A DNA stretch of 64,000 nucleotides, from contig DF236985.1 of the NCBI GenBank assembly GCA_000708835.1, positions 210,249 to 274,248 of the forward strand. The letters are read 5' to 3'. The position numbers and the translations under genes are program-made. Source of the stretch: Klebsormidium nitens (Eukaryota; Streptophyta; Klebsormidiophyceae; Klebsormidiales; Klebsormidiaceae). Under the pieces are notes generated by a model that was not told where the DNA came from, searched no databases, and worked only from the letters and a program-made list of their open reading frames with translations. Below are positions 52,001 to 64,000 of the stretch, piece after piece (position 1 is the first letter of the stretch; each line of letters begins with the position of its first letter).

Positions 52001-53403
52001 CCGAGTGCAGGTGGAGATCTCCAGCAAACACTGGAGTCTGATAAGTGAAGATGTGGCGACTTACGGCGGAAGCCGGTCCGCTTCTTGTCGCTGGCCGATT
52101 GCTCCCAGGTGTAGTTTGCACACTTGTGGCTCGTCGACACCTGCTTGGACGCATTCCGCATAGCCTGTGCCGTTCTGTACGAGTCTGCTCCGGGAGTCAC
52201 CACGGCAGGCCAGTTTCTCCATTTTTGGCTGTCGTATTCCTCCTGTTTCCGTTGCAACAACTGTCCATCTTTTTGCGTTCCAGTTGCCTTTGACGAGAGC
52301 CGCCTGTCACTGACCAGCTGATCTTCATCTGCTTCCTTCTCTGCATCCTCCTTGGCAGCAAGCCCTGACGGATCTACATGCTGCGCTTGCATTCCTTGCA
52401 CCGCAATCTCCTCTTCCGATTCCCCATTTGAGCTTCCAGCATGCCACCGGCTCAGCAGGTTCCAAAACACATCTGCAACAAATATGATTTTTAGTAAGGA
52501 CCTTGCAGAATGGACTCTGTCACAGCTGCCATGCAAGATGGGATCTGCAACTTTGGACTGCAAAGCTGCAATCATGGAGTTTTCTCCTTCACCCTGCTGC
52601 CTCAACACTAATAAATTGGTGATCAGTCAACACGTTTGAAAAGAATGTACTTTCATGTGTTGATCAGATTCCAGGAGGTTTCACTGATCCAATACTTTAC
52701 CCACGGAGCAAATATACTGACTGTTTTGCGCTTTAGCACTTGTGTTTTGTCGGCGACCTTTTGGGTGCCTGTTGATGCCTTGGAGAATGAGAGCCTGACT
52801 TACCATCTTCTGCAATGGATCCCCAGTGCCAGAAGCTTGCTGCAAAAGTACCACCAAGGGTTTATAGTCAGCCAAGGTGTCTAAATAGTACCATCGCTTG
52901 CAAACTGTTGGAAAGCTGAGACACTTGCTTGTATTTAGAAGGAGTTCCTCTGAGGTGAGGGTTTCTAAGCGTCCTCAGAGCTCACGCACACCTTCCTGGA
53001 TCATGCACTAATTGAATCCTGACTGAGAAGCGACTGTGGTTCTCGCTTCCACCAGACGATTATTTCGAGACCAGAATCCCTACCACCACATCTCACCTGC
53101 TTGGACCTTCTGACTGGCTGCGGGCCTTGCAAAGGAGACGTCGCTGTAGAGTGTCCCCAGAAACACAACACTGAGCAGAGTGATGGCCCCAAGCCAAAAT
53201 CTCTGCGATGCAAGCAGCTTTAGGAACTTCGAGCCAGGGGAGTCACTGGCTTTTGTTCCCCGAGGGGACTCGCTATAAGGTTTTGGCGATGGTCTCTCGC
53301 TTCCCCTTGCGCCGGCTCTTATCCGCGCCACCCCCCATGTAGGGGAAGGTGGAGGGATCTCCAACCCCGCCAGACTTTGCCCTTTCCATAGAGCTTGTTG
53401 CAT
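49055..53403 (-). CDS. DUF616 / MUCI70-like Golgi glycosyltransferase
   Basis: Eight exons, 53403-53097, 52839-52804, 52472-52065, 51826-51458, 51107-50860, 50460-50262, 49874-49681 and 49303-49055, all in phase, giving 669 residues. The family includes Arabidopsis MUCI70, linked to pectin and mucilage synthesis, and TOD1. One membrane segment at about 69-86 after a basic stretch makes it a type II membrane protein. The DUF616 domain is complete: MDVHCGFVWGGDPGQGTGYD, VVVASAIFGAYD, CFFMFVDE, VGLWRVVVVKNMPFADPRRN, GKVPKLLLHRLFPRARYSLW, HYKRFDAFIEAEANKAQGKY, then PEGCFILREHTPLVNLFSCL and FNEVDRFTSRDQISFGY. Exon 2 is a 36-nt microexon. The last exon is a Lys/Arg-rich tail of ~80 residues. The donor substrate is unknown; catalysis is inferred from family work. 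Confidence 0.95.
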
Positions 53404-56310
53404 CGTCTTGCCGTGATTGTAACGGCACTCTCAGCAGACAACCAGTTCTTGTAGCTCCATCGGTCAGATGTCACCAGAGTCCGTCTGCAGAGGCAGAAAC
53501 TTCCTTCCTAAGAACGATGAAGTGAGGATAGCAAGACAGCATCGTGCAAAATCGCTCGTGGGAGATCGATAAAAGCCAGCTTATCTTTTATGCATTTGTG
53601 CAGAGCAATCCATGCACAACGTTTGCAAAGGAGCTATTGCACCATGAATCCATCAACGAGCTCAGGAACTGATTGAGAAATCTAGAATCACAGCTTGTTC
53701 AACCTATTAAAATGATAAAGTGCACGATAATTCGTGAGAATGGAACTCACATCACCTGGAAGAGCTCCCAGCCTGTGACACCAAGCTCTTTAAGAGGGAT
53801 CTTGCAGCTTGATTACAAAAGGAGCCCGGCAAGAACACCTCATGAGGTCTTGGTCTACCTTGCTGCTGTAAAGTCGTGTTGCGTACAAGTGCAGCAACAA
53901 ATAGCGCCCTTGAGCTAGTACGAGCCTACCTATGTAATTAGAACTGTCCCTTGTCGTCGAAGGCGGTTGTGAGGCCCCAACACGGGGTATGCTGAGCTCG
54001 ACCTCCCATTTGAGCTGCTCCCAAACGAGTGTCCAGCTCATCTATTTATAGAAATAGACGCACCATCGTTTACCTAGTCTTGAACCTCGAATTTTTCATG
54101 TCGGATTCTCCAACGTTGGAAGTCAGGCTTGGAAGAAGGCTGATCATTAAGACTTGACCATCCGAGTCAATTCCGTCTCGAGGCCTTAGAAGGCCTTAAC
54201 CGACGACGGTAACAAGTAAGACGGCCGCCATTGCGGCTGGTTACGGTCGAAGACACCTTCATCACTTCACCAGCCTGGCAACAGATTCAGCTCAGTGTAA
54301 ACTCTCGTAGGTAGATTGATCCTTAGGCTGCTGGCTGGCATGAATTTACCAATCAAACTTTCACACCAAAGTTAGCAAGGAGCTGAGTCGGTCAGCGCAA
54401 CAGCCGTGCATCATCGCGATCACGTCAGCGCAGCTTGCTGAGGTGAGCCACTCACACTGACAGAGTTCGAAGCCACATTGGACTTCGGCCCACCGTCCCC
54501 AGGCCATGTTGACTCGGACTCTGCCAGGCATCCCGAGACAGCCTGCAGTTGCGGACTGACTACCTCTGACCTCAGATACGGTCAAAAAAACCTCTGGCAG
54601 TGGTGGGAGTCAGGAAGGCTCAGCGCACACTTGGAAACTTTGAAATCTCACTGCCTTAATACATAGTACCGTAGCTGGACTCATACCACCGGTACCCTTT
54701 TCAGTGAACTGCGGCCTGGCCGTACGCGGGTACTATTTACCTGCATCCGATTCCCGTGCATGAGTACACCGTGCAACCGTGACGGCACTGTCAGTGCTGC
54801 ACTCTGGCGGTAGCGGCCTACTTAGCCCTAACCGTTCCTTTATTCAACTTTGCAAAATAGCGACCATGACTGTCGGCGTACGACGCGAAGGCTCGTATTG
54901 CCCGAGTGCCTTCGAAGGTCTGGACGGGTGATTGGAAGGGGACCGATGCCAGCGAATCAGCGATGGAACTGAAGATCCCGGGGTCAAGAGTAGAACCTTG
55001 TTTCGAGGGTCACTTGGCCGTTGATTTGAGCAGATGAGTCTCTCGGATGCCAAATCAGTGTTTGAACTTTGGCCGTTATGCCGTATGCCACGGCCCCAAA
55101 ATCCTTGTAGACCGGTCACCGTATGCTACCGGTAATACCTATGCATGGTCCGGGGCCCATGAGACTGCAGCTTCACAGGTTTCACAGCTTAGTAGCTTAC
55201 CTATTGATAAGCGTTGGACTGCCATGATTGCAACTTGCCTCACAGAGGGAGCATGATTCCATGATTGCTCCGGAGAGCTATTTCTGAAGCACGGCAAGAG
55301 CCAATGTCCCAGCGTATTGTTAGCTTGTTAGCTTGTGGAACGCACCCAATCTCATTGTTTTCCCATTGTTCTGGAGCAAGGTTCTGGAACCATCCGAGTG
55401 TTGGCCAAATGATACAAATTGCGTGCTCTGGAGTCGGATTGTTGTGGACATGTCCCATAAGAAGCAATATGCGCATTCTCTCTGACAACGTACTCTTGTA
55501 TCGTTTGGCAGTGTTTTAGTTTTTTGATTTTAGATGGTTGTACAGCATCTGCGCATGTTCTTCGTCACATGTTGCGGTGCCATTGTCCATCCTCCCACTG
55601 AGCTTGAGTGGTTAAGCTTCTTTTTCTCAAACCTCAGTCGTTTGGAATTTGTGCGCTGCGAAGTCTCATACCATAAACAGTGATGATGGTGCCGGTCGGC
55701 CCCAGTCTCTTCCGACATCGTTGAAGGGGGAACAAGAACGTACCGTACATGGTTTGTATATGTAGTGTGATATTGACAGGCATGTATAGACCATATACTG
55801 GCCTGCGATATATGCGTTGCAACATACATAACGTTATATGACCGGAAGAAGATCACGAAAACTACGGTATACAGATAAGTCTTGGCGTCTCTGCAGTATG
55901 GCTGCATCTTGACATCGCAATACAATTTGTCCAATTTTGATCGTTCAAGCGATTCTGACCAGATGCAAACTGCAGGCCTCCGTGGCCAGATCCGCTCTCA
56001 TGTAGTGAATCATTTGCAAAGGACTGGCATGTGAAGTGATCCGACACCGTTCAGCGATGATACACGTAATGATCGGGTGCCGAGATCAATGCCTGCGGGA
56101 TGAGTGTGCCAAGCATCCAAAGACAGGCCAGAGCTTTGGCTTCATTCATTTATTAAGACCACCACCGAGGGCAACCAACCCGGAACACCGTCTCTCAACT
56201 GTAATTGGTCAGGTAATTGCATGCTACTTGCGGTTGCACACCGTTCAGGTCCTCAATTCAAATTGATCGTCATTGATGATCATAACCTTCTTACATACTT
56301 TCCGAGGTCT
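53404..56310. other. Long intergenic region between DUF616 and TMEM70-like genes
   Basis: About 2.9 kb without a supportable gene. Open frames are short and overlap on both strands. It should contain the DUF616 promoter and the 3' region of the TMEM70-like gene. No inverted-repeat element, tRNA or recognisable fragment was found. Confidence 0.45.
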
Positions 56311-57572
56311 CTAGTCTTGGTAGCCATGTGGAAGGAGTTTCTCTCTTAGTTCTCTACCCGCAGAAGTGACAAAATTTGCCCCATCGACATAATAGAATCT
56401 ACCATTTACAGCAAAGGTAGCGAGAGGTCTTTGGGTGTTTGCAGGCCGTACGTCCTTGAGCCGGATCACTTGCTTGCTTGTGGTTGCTAACCAGGTTAAA
56501 GTATGTACCTCCATCTCCTCGGAGCCTTGCCTCCAAATCACCTTGTGGACATACGGGTTGGAAAACCAGTGGAGCAGCGCAGTAGTACCAGCACCAAAGA
56601 GGACCATGGACATTGAAACTACAGTCTTCACAGCTATTGGGAGTGTTGGGGCTGTCCAAAAAGTAATGACTGGTGCTCCGAGGCAGGACAGAACACAGCT
56701 GGAGATGGACAATAGTTTGACTTTCTTCAAAGTTCCTGACATCGAACCGATGTAGACCACGGGCTCCTTGCTCAAGATCAGTGGTTGAACACCACTCGAC
56801 ATGTGCCGTTGAAACCGTAAATCTGGCCCCTCCAACTGTCCCCCTTTCTCATGTGAAACTCCCGATCGCTGTCTGGTGGAAAATGGTAACTGATGGTCTG
56901 GTGCCTTGTGGAGAGCCTCAGCTGCGAAACCGACAAGAGGCTGTACGGTGCCACCTTTTGTAAGCTTGCAAGCCTGGCTGCTCCAGAATGGTCTTGGAAA
57001 CCCCTCATTGCCTACCAGTTTGATGCCCGTTTGACTGTAGTCTCTGCTCTGGAGAAAAGCTGCGCCGATTATCCCATTCCGACGTGAGCCTGCTCCAGAA
57101 AACGGATCAAGGGTCAAGTGAGCTGCTTGTGATCATCTTAACTGCAGGTCGTGATATTGCAATAAGCGCACGCTTCAATGTTTCTGAAATCAAGACAACC
57201 TCATTCATCAAACGCTACAACAAGTGGGCGCGAGATCAACCTCGCATTCAGTAATCGGGTCCATCAAGAATCATGTCAAAATCCTGCAGTTACACTGCCA
57301 AGATATTCAGACAATCCCTCAAATGCAGCTTCGTTCAAATTCTCTTTAACTTGGCATAAGCCAAACATCGTGTAGCAGAGCAATGCAGCTGCTTGTCAAA
57401 TCTTACCAGTCAACAGGTCATTGGACGCACGTGTGTGGACCGAGGAACAAGCAGCAATCTCCTGAACGAGCCCCAGCAGACCTTCACCACAGAGTGGAAG
57501 GCTCTCAAAAAGGACAGATCTTTGACTATTCCCATGTCTCACGACTGGGCGCAATAGAAACGGCAGATTCAT
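56311..57572 (-). CDS. TMEM70-like mitochondrial membrane protein
   Basis: Two exons, 57572-57407 and 57089-56311, join at phase 1 to give 314 residues. TMEM70 proteins sit in the mitochondrial inner membrane and help ATP synthase (and complex I) assembly in animals; the plant role is inferred. The N-terminus MNLPFLLRPVVRHGNSQR is basic and amphipathic like a mitochondrial presequence. The domain begins at EPVVYIGSMSGTLKKVKLLS, followed by two hydrophobic hairpin segments (SSCVLSCLGAPVITFW and SMSMVLFGAGTTALLHWF). The tail NPYVHKVIW ... VRPANTQRPLATF ... GRFYYVDGANF matches the family end. Residues ~56-150 are not conserved. The intron is about 317 bp. The second exon has no early Met, which supports the upstream first exon. 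It is transcribed away from the polymerase gene. Confidence 0.82.
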
Positions 57573-58504
57573 CTTTGCTTCTACAGCATTTAACAATCGG
57601 AGACTAGCGGCTGAGCTAAACAGGAGAGATTGTATTGTTTGGATTTTAGAGGAACAGTCTCGGCCGGCGCTACTTGGAAGCCACCTTCATTACTGCAAAA
57701 CCCTGTACAGCCAAAACCACCAGCGACAATTGTGCGTCTCGACTCTCGACACGTACAGCAACAGATGGCTTAATCTATAGGATCGGCATTACTTTGCAGC
57801 TTTCCAGGTCCTTCCCACCACAAATTGAGGGCGTGGTTCTCAGCGTCACTGCAGACATGATCAGCATTTCTGACTTCTGGCTCTTTCTGGTATCCAGCAG
57901 CAGAATGGCTAGAGCTGGCCTATAGGCAGCAAGTGAGGTAGAGCAAGATGAGAAGCTCGGTTAACCCCGACGCAGATTCTGTGTCAACTCGGATGCCTTT
58001 TAGAATCGTCACACCGGTCCGGTGAAAGCTGATCTAAGGAGCCGCTTTCTTGACAAGTACATAAATTACAGTTGAGATGAGGTATGGTTTAATAGAGCAG
58101 ATTAACCCTCAACCAGGGTTCTTTGACAACGGTCAAAAACTGGGGGCATGGCTGCCAATTTCTAGTTTGCATGCGCTGCATGCGGCAGCCCCTACCAAAC
58201 GTCGAGAGCTAGCAACGGGGGGGGGCATCAGAACTCCGTCCAACATTGCATTGGGCTTCCTCCTCTCCTCTGAATTTCGTTGTTCAAACAGCTCCTTTTT
58301 GCTGAGATTGATTCTTCGTCCAATGTTGAAAGTGCAATATTGTGCATTTCTTTGATATTCGTGATTATAACCCTTCTGGAGAGTCCCATGAGACTTGCAG
58401 AAGCCCTCCATTGTGTCACAGATCTTCCCTTTGCCATTGTTCAAGCACCAACAAGAGAAGTCCTTTTTGGCAAGTGATCAGGAACAGGAAAGCGGTGGTT
58501 CAAC
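57573..58504. promoter_or_regulatory. Shared divergent promoter region, TMEM70-like and Pol delta-like genes
   Basis: The two start codons are 932 bp apart on opposite strands. Short open frames lie on both strands but none is protein-like. A shared bidirectional promoter is inferred from layout only. Confidence 0.45.
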
Positions 58505-61500
58505 ATGGACACCTTGGGAAAGAAAGCATGGGAGGTTCCCCCTTCTTCTCCACTCCCAGATGTGCGGGGCGCCAACATGCAGTCAAAGAAAAGGGGCCGC
58601 AGCAGCTCGCTGAAGGGGCAAGCAATGCTGAAAGAGACGGTGGCGGAAGGAGAGAAGCGCGAGTCCCCTCAGGCTCCTGTGTCAAAAAAAAGCAGAGGAG
58701 CATATGAAGAAGCGGCGCCACCAGAAAGCCCTAGTTTGAAGATGATGGTTGTAGATTTGGTTGTTGAAGATGGGGTAGCTGCAACGGGGGGAAGGGGGGA
58801 AGGAGGGAGACCACCTCGTGCATTGCTGTATGGTCTGACGGCAGAAGGCGAGAGCGTTTGCTGTCATGTATCAGGTGGGGATGTACGACGGGCATGTAAA
58901 AGGAAAGCCCGAGCAAGAGAAGAAATTGTAGACTTTTAGCTTCTTGGCAGTTCCCATCCACCCTTGGTATCTGATGAGAGTGTGATTGCCTGATAACATA
59001 CAAAGACAACGAAGTTGATGGGCTACCATCTTCACAGAGGGACATGCATAGGTTTGACTTGATTACTTGTGTTGCCTAACCCCCGTTTGTTGATCTTTTC
59101 TTCTGTTACTCAGCATTCTATGAATGGGGCCCCTCACACTCCCAACTAAAGTAAACACACTTGCACTTGGTATCCAGAAAGCTGCCAGTCTCCGCGTTAG
59201 TAGACACTGAAGGGCTAATCAGTTCAGCATCTCAATGCCCATTTTCAACTTACGTTGACGAAGCTTTCTGTGTGATTGCAGACTTTACCCCGTACTTCTG
59301 GTTTCCTGCTCCAATCAGTCTCCCCAGCCAAGAAGGCGGCGAGGATTGCCCACTAAGCGAAACAGAGCTTGACATCGTGTTAGAGCGCCTGAATCAGAAG
59401 GTTGCCAGCAGTAAGCAGCGCACTGGGTCGAGAGGCGACAAGCCAATCGTGCGACTCACGCAGGAGGACAGAATGCCTATCATGTACTATCGCCCGAAAG
59501 GCTTGTACCCCTTTTTGAAGGTGAGAGAATGAACGTTCTGGTGATAGACCTCCAGTCCAACTGGGAGCTACAAAACAGTATCCACCCTTCAGCGAAGGTT
59601 CGTGTTAGCCTCTTCATCAATCAAAAGCCAGAGTCTGAAGCCCGTCAAAGCCCTACCTTCTGCGCGATGCTTGCTTTGTGAGTCCTCAAGCGATCAAGTT
59701 TTACGTACTTACTTTTATTCAGGTGGAATACTGGCGGAATAAGGACGCTGGTGTCATTGCAAAGGAGCTGTCCCGCCTGGCATCTGAGAACGCCCTCAAG
59801 GAAAGAGGCATTGCATGGAGGATAGGCAGCCCCTGCGCCTATGAAGAGGACATCAAGGTGCGGCGCATACTGCAGCATCTCTGCTCCTCTCATTCAAGGC
59901 CTTGGCGTCGCTTCTCGGAGCACCACGTACACCTGCTAAACCATCAAGTCGGGCATAGTGGTGGCTGTTGTACGCTAATCAGACACTGTATCGTCACTTC
60001 CGACTTCAGCTGCTTAGAGAGACGTGCTTTTGCGCATCGGGCAGGTTTCAAACGTGAACCAGTTCCATCTGGGTCTCGATAGACGTCTTCTCACATTTGT
60101 CAGCAACGTCGCCTGTCAATCCTCTTATTGCCTTCTCGACAGGAATACTTAGACACCTGATAATGCCCCAGTAGGTCGGATCTTATGCAATATGGTTTTC
60201 TTAGCAGTGGCGTGATTTGAGTATGAGCTTTGAGAACTTTCTTCATCTGCAGTTTGGCATGCGTTTCATGTGCGAGACCAAGATTGCCGGCGGCGCCTGG
60301 CTCACAGTCCCGCGCGACAAGCTGGACCCCATTCCCCTCGCCGAGAGGAGGGCCCCCCGGTGCAGCCTCGAGATGAACGTGCTGAGCTGGCATGACATCA
60401 CTGGCCTTACGCCTGACGCAACCAGCGGGATGACATTCGAACACGCACTGCCGGGAAGCGGGACAGCGGGCGCAGAGTCAGATTCGGCCGCTGCTGCTGA
60501 CATTGCCGCGGCAGTCCGAGAGCATGACGACAGGGCCTCACTGCTCAGCCCGGAGGACGAGTCGCTTCTGGAGGAGGGCGAGGGGGCCTTGTCAGAAACA
60601 GGAGCGGCACCTCTGAAAGACGCAACTGCATCGGATACTGGAAACCAAACGGGGAGGAAGGGATCAAGTGCGGACAAGCAAGGGCTGGAAGAGAGTGCGT
60701 CAGTCTCCGAGGGCCTAGCGGTTGCGCCGCTCAAGATATTGGCGGTTAACGTACAGACGGCCGGGCGCGGATCTGTGGATTCCCATGGCAAAGTCGGGCT
60801 CGAGCATTCGGCCCCTTCTTCCCAGAGCTCGAAACGGGGTTCGAAGGCAAAAGGCAAGGCCGCCGTGAGCAGCCCCGAGAGCTCGAAGTCAGCCGCACCT
60901 GCAATGACGTCATCCACTGCGACGGAGCTGGAGGTGCTGGAGGGAGTGCCGGGGAGCGACGTGGCAGGAGGGGGGGTGGCACTGCCTAACAGGGACCCGG
61001 TTCTGATGATTTCAAACAGAATCCGACGGTCGGCAGAGCCGGATGCAAAGCAAAAGTTAGTGGTGTTCACGTTCCGGGAAGGATTCGTGGCTCCGCCAGG
61101 GGTGGACGGGCGAGTGTTCAAGACCGAGAGCGAGATGCTACGGGCATGGAAGCGGTTCGCGACCGAAGAGGCGGACCCTGACGTCATCTGCCTCTTCCAG
61201 CTGAAGGAGAGCCTGAGGTGAGAGCAAGCGCAAGCGCTGCGTTCGTGGTGTTCGTTTGGTGCAGTACCAAAAGAGCAGGCATTTGAAAGTTTTGAAACAT
61301 TCCTGACGGGACTGGAAGGGCTGCCCCTTTTTATATGTCAAGGATTTGTGCAAAATGTTTGACTCTCGAAGCTCTGGTTCCGGACACGTTGAGACGTTAC
61401 GTGTGAAAGCGTTTGCATCCTTGCCCCTTGTCTCGACGCAGCTTCTGTCTCGTCGGCCTCGCCACACGACAAGCATGCTTGGCGTCCTCGGGCTTGTCGA

Positions 61501-64000
61501 CATCCACCCCAATTACTTGGTCGAACTTGCAGTCCTCGTACAGCGGTAATATCTCCTGACATTTTCGCGGAAAGGGACGCCCGAAAGCCCAGGCGGTTCT
61601 ACGTTCTGGCGCAACGTCGCCCAAAATGTTCTCAAAGCACACCCCTCGGCACGGCATTTGACTATTTGTCCTTACGTGCCATACCCATCCTCAAATTTAA
61701 GGTACCTGAACGAGCGGTTCAAGCATCTGAAGCTGGGGTCGCTCGACCTGGGCCGGCGTCCCAACAAGGCGCTCGAGGTCAAGTCGGTGGTTTCGTACGG
61801 CAAGAATTGGGTTAAGAACCAGCAGCGGATGACGGCCACGTCCAACCTGGAGACGTACCGGGCGACCGTCGAGGGGCGGGTCGTGGTCGATATGCTGCGC
61901 TCGATCACGATCGCGCACAATCTGTCCACCTTCACGCTGGCCGAGTGCTCACAGGTACGGAACTCTCCCCGGCATGAGAAAGTCAATTGGAAATGGCGAT
62001 GACGTAGCAGATGAAGGTTGCCGGCTTCGTTTCGGACAAAGTGGCCTGGTTGGAAGAGCACATCTTTTTCTGGGGCGAACGTATAATACGGTCGTTCCGC
62101 GAATATGAAACATAAATTTTACCCTATGCAAGTCCATATCATCATTCTTTCGAACTTGATTCTGATCCAGCCGGTTCTCTTAATGTACTCTATTCTGCCC
62201 CCTCTTGAGCTCAAGCAACTTCCAAACCTTCTCTTTCCAGATGTAGGATTCAGCTGCTGTTTTTTTCCATCTCTGTCAAGCGGACTTGACACACTCCGCT
62301 TCTCGTTTCCTGGCGCAGGTGTTTCTGGGAGAGACGAAGGAGGTGCTGTCGGCAGCGGCCATCACGGCACTATGGGCGGGCCGGCACGGGGGCCCCTCTC
62401 GGCTGGCCGTCTACTCTTTGCGAGAGGCGGAGCTGGCTTTGCGGCTGCTGGATAAGCTGCAAATCATCACGGAAACGCTCGAGATGGCTAGGGTAAGGGA
62501 CCGTTTCTCCACCGATTTGTGCTCGCCTCCTTTCGGATTCAAAGGAGAAGGCAAGATATTCACAGGCGACGATGTGCGCTTTTTGTAACCCATAACCTCT
62601 AACTAAAACACCGCGTATTTGATCTTTTGAACGAAGCAAGGTGGCCTTCGAAGCCGCAAGCATAATGGTTCCTCCTTTTGCTATTTCCGTATCGTCGTGA
62701 AGGCCACGCCCCCAATCTTACCTGTCTTGTGTCTGAAAACGCGGTGCTATCGAAGGAAAAGCCTTTCGATTATAGTTTGAAGTATGGAAACTGATGTCAC
62801 GGGGACGCTCGTCCGGCCTGCAGGTGACCGGGCTCACTCTTTCGGACGTCCTGTACAAAGCCCAAATGATCCGCGTCCAGAGCCTGCTGCTGCGGAGTGC
62901 AGGGAAAGAAGGGGGCCTTCTAGGCGGCCCGCCCCTGGGGGGACAACTCTCAGAGAGCCCGTTTCTGTTGCACCCCAAGGAGAGGCAGACTGCCGGCTTG
63001 TATCAAGACCCCGTTGTAAGTGACGGCTTGGGAGAGAACCCACAACGTGCTGGCAACTCAAATTCCCTTGGGAGCTCTGCTGTGAAAAGTTACTATCATT
63101 TTCGGCAGCCCGTTACGTGGATGCGCAAGAGTTACTTTCCTCGATGACTGTGGTTGACTGTCCGTTCGCTGAAGCCTACTTCCAAACATAGTTCCAGTAA
63201 TTTTCGTTATTGTTATCAAGCAGAGCTTAAAAGCAGTAAGCGCAAACTGGATAAAAGGCGTCTGGTTTATTGCACTTCTGATTCGAACGACCCATTCAAT
63301 ATATTTGCATCCGAAGGGTTACTTCTATGGGTTTTTCTTTTTTCTTCGCAGGCGATCCTGGACTTTGCCAGCCTGTACCCGTCCCTGTTCATCGGCCACA
63401 ATCTCTGCTACTCTACACTCCTTCACCCCGATGACGTGGCAGCGCTGGACCCCACGGACGTCTACACGACGCCCACGGGCGCGCACTTTGTCCGAACCGC
63501 AGTCCGCCACGGTATCTTGCCGCGCATCTGCAGCGCGCTCATCGCCACCCGCAAGCAGGTGCGTGCGTGCTTTTGTGCTCCGGTCGTTGTACCGATCGTG
63601 CAAATGTTGAGGCACTTCTTCGACTCGAGAGGCCTTGCTTTGCATCTGGTGCACAGAAGGACGTGGTGGCTATTGATACTGGAAACCGCGATCTATTGGG
63701 GCGTTTATTGGGGCGCCTAGTCTCGAGGTCAGCCCTGCCCTTTGGGGTCCGTGGGGAAAGTGATAATGCTGGATTATTCACATATGTCAAATAGACTATT
63801 GGCGTCCTCAAGTAGCCTAGGCTTAGCAAGAGACAGCTTCGTAAGAGGGCCCGTCCTTTTTGTACCGTCGCTTTTCTGGATCGGACCCGCTTAGTCCTCC
63901 CCAATATAAACAAGCACGGTTAAAAGAACAGTCTTTTCCCTTCTTATGCAGGCCCGTGACAGGATGGCCGAGCGTGACATCACCCCCACCGAGCGCGCGG
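58505..64000 (+). CDS. DNA polymerase delta-like catalytic subunit, exonuclease motifs degenerate (partial)
   Basis: Nine exons, the last cut by the window edge: 58505-58874, 59282-59520, 59723-59857, 60253-61217, 61702-61954, 62319-62492, 62824-63015, 63352-63558, 63952-64000; at least 861 residues. It is a B-family polymerase closest to POLD1: ALLYGLTAEGESVCCHVS and FTPYFWFPAP in the N-terminal domain, GMRFMCETKIAGGAWLTVP, FLGETKEVLSAAAI, LRLLDKL, TLEMARVTGLTLSDVLYKAQ, and motif A as DFASLYPSLFIGHNLCYSTL with Asp780. The exonuclease site is broken: motif I reads LAVNVQTAG (N414, Q416 for D and E), motif II has no N..FD, motif III is YSLRE (E690 for D). Two low-complexity insertions lie at ~309-404 and ~422-492. 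Ordinary POLD1 keeps all these acids, so this looks like a paralog. Motifs B and C and the metal-binding tail lie beyond the window. Confidence 0.9.

Noticed and set aside
56435-56963. Plus-strand frames over the TMEM70-like gene
   Set aside because: The minus strand carries the recognisable TMEM70 domain with two membrane segments; the plus frames are its shadow.

Overview
The window looks like nuclear DNA of a green plant-lineage eukaryote. Coding sequence is split into many short exons by GT-AG introns of roughly 150-900 bp, moderately GC-rich. A nuclear photosystem I subunit (PsaN) with chloroplast and twin-arginine targeting, a plant DUF616/MUCI70-type protein, and two AAA ATPases of the plant DAA1/FHA-AAA type all fit Viridiplantae. 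An alpha-tubulin acetyltransferase and a long trichohyalin-like coiled-coil protein suggest an organism that still makes flagella. A charophyte (streptophyte) alga such as Klebsormidium is my best guess; this is inference, not a database match.

Ten protein genes were reconstructed by joining exons in phase at splice sites: (1) 918-5245 minus, coiled-coil, ciliary-like; (2) 6915-8499 plus, psaN; (3) 9667-13202 minus, coiled-coil of unknown function; (4) 14386-16822 plus, alpha-tubulin N-acetyltransferase; (5) 18211-21393 minus, F-box/LRR; (6) 22780-32657 minus, DAA1-like AAA ATPase with an N-terminal membrane anchor; (7) 34620-47401 plus, FHA-AAA ATPase; (8) 49055-53403 minus, DUF616/MUCI70-like; (9) 56311-57572 minus, TMEM70-like mitochondrial protein; (10) 58505 to the right edge, plus, a DNA polymerase delta-like catalytic subunit. 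For genes 2 and 4-9 every exon junction keeps the reading frame and ends in a stop. Genes 1 and 3 have less certain ends, and gene 10 runs off the window.

Genes 6 and 7 are divergent paralogs sharing exon lengths across the AAA core. Their 2-kb intergenic region carries a 454-bp Harbinger/Tourist-like MITE. Genes 9 and 10 also share a divergent 0.9-kb promoter region. The most striking object is gene 10. It is recognisably POLD1-like and keeps polymerase motif A, but all three exonuclease motifs have lost their metal-binding acids and two low-complexity insertions interrupt the region. It therefore looks like a proofreading-dead Pol delta paralog. No tRNA, rRNA, CRISPR array or bacterial-type operon was seen.
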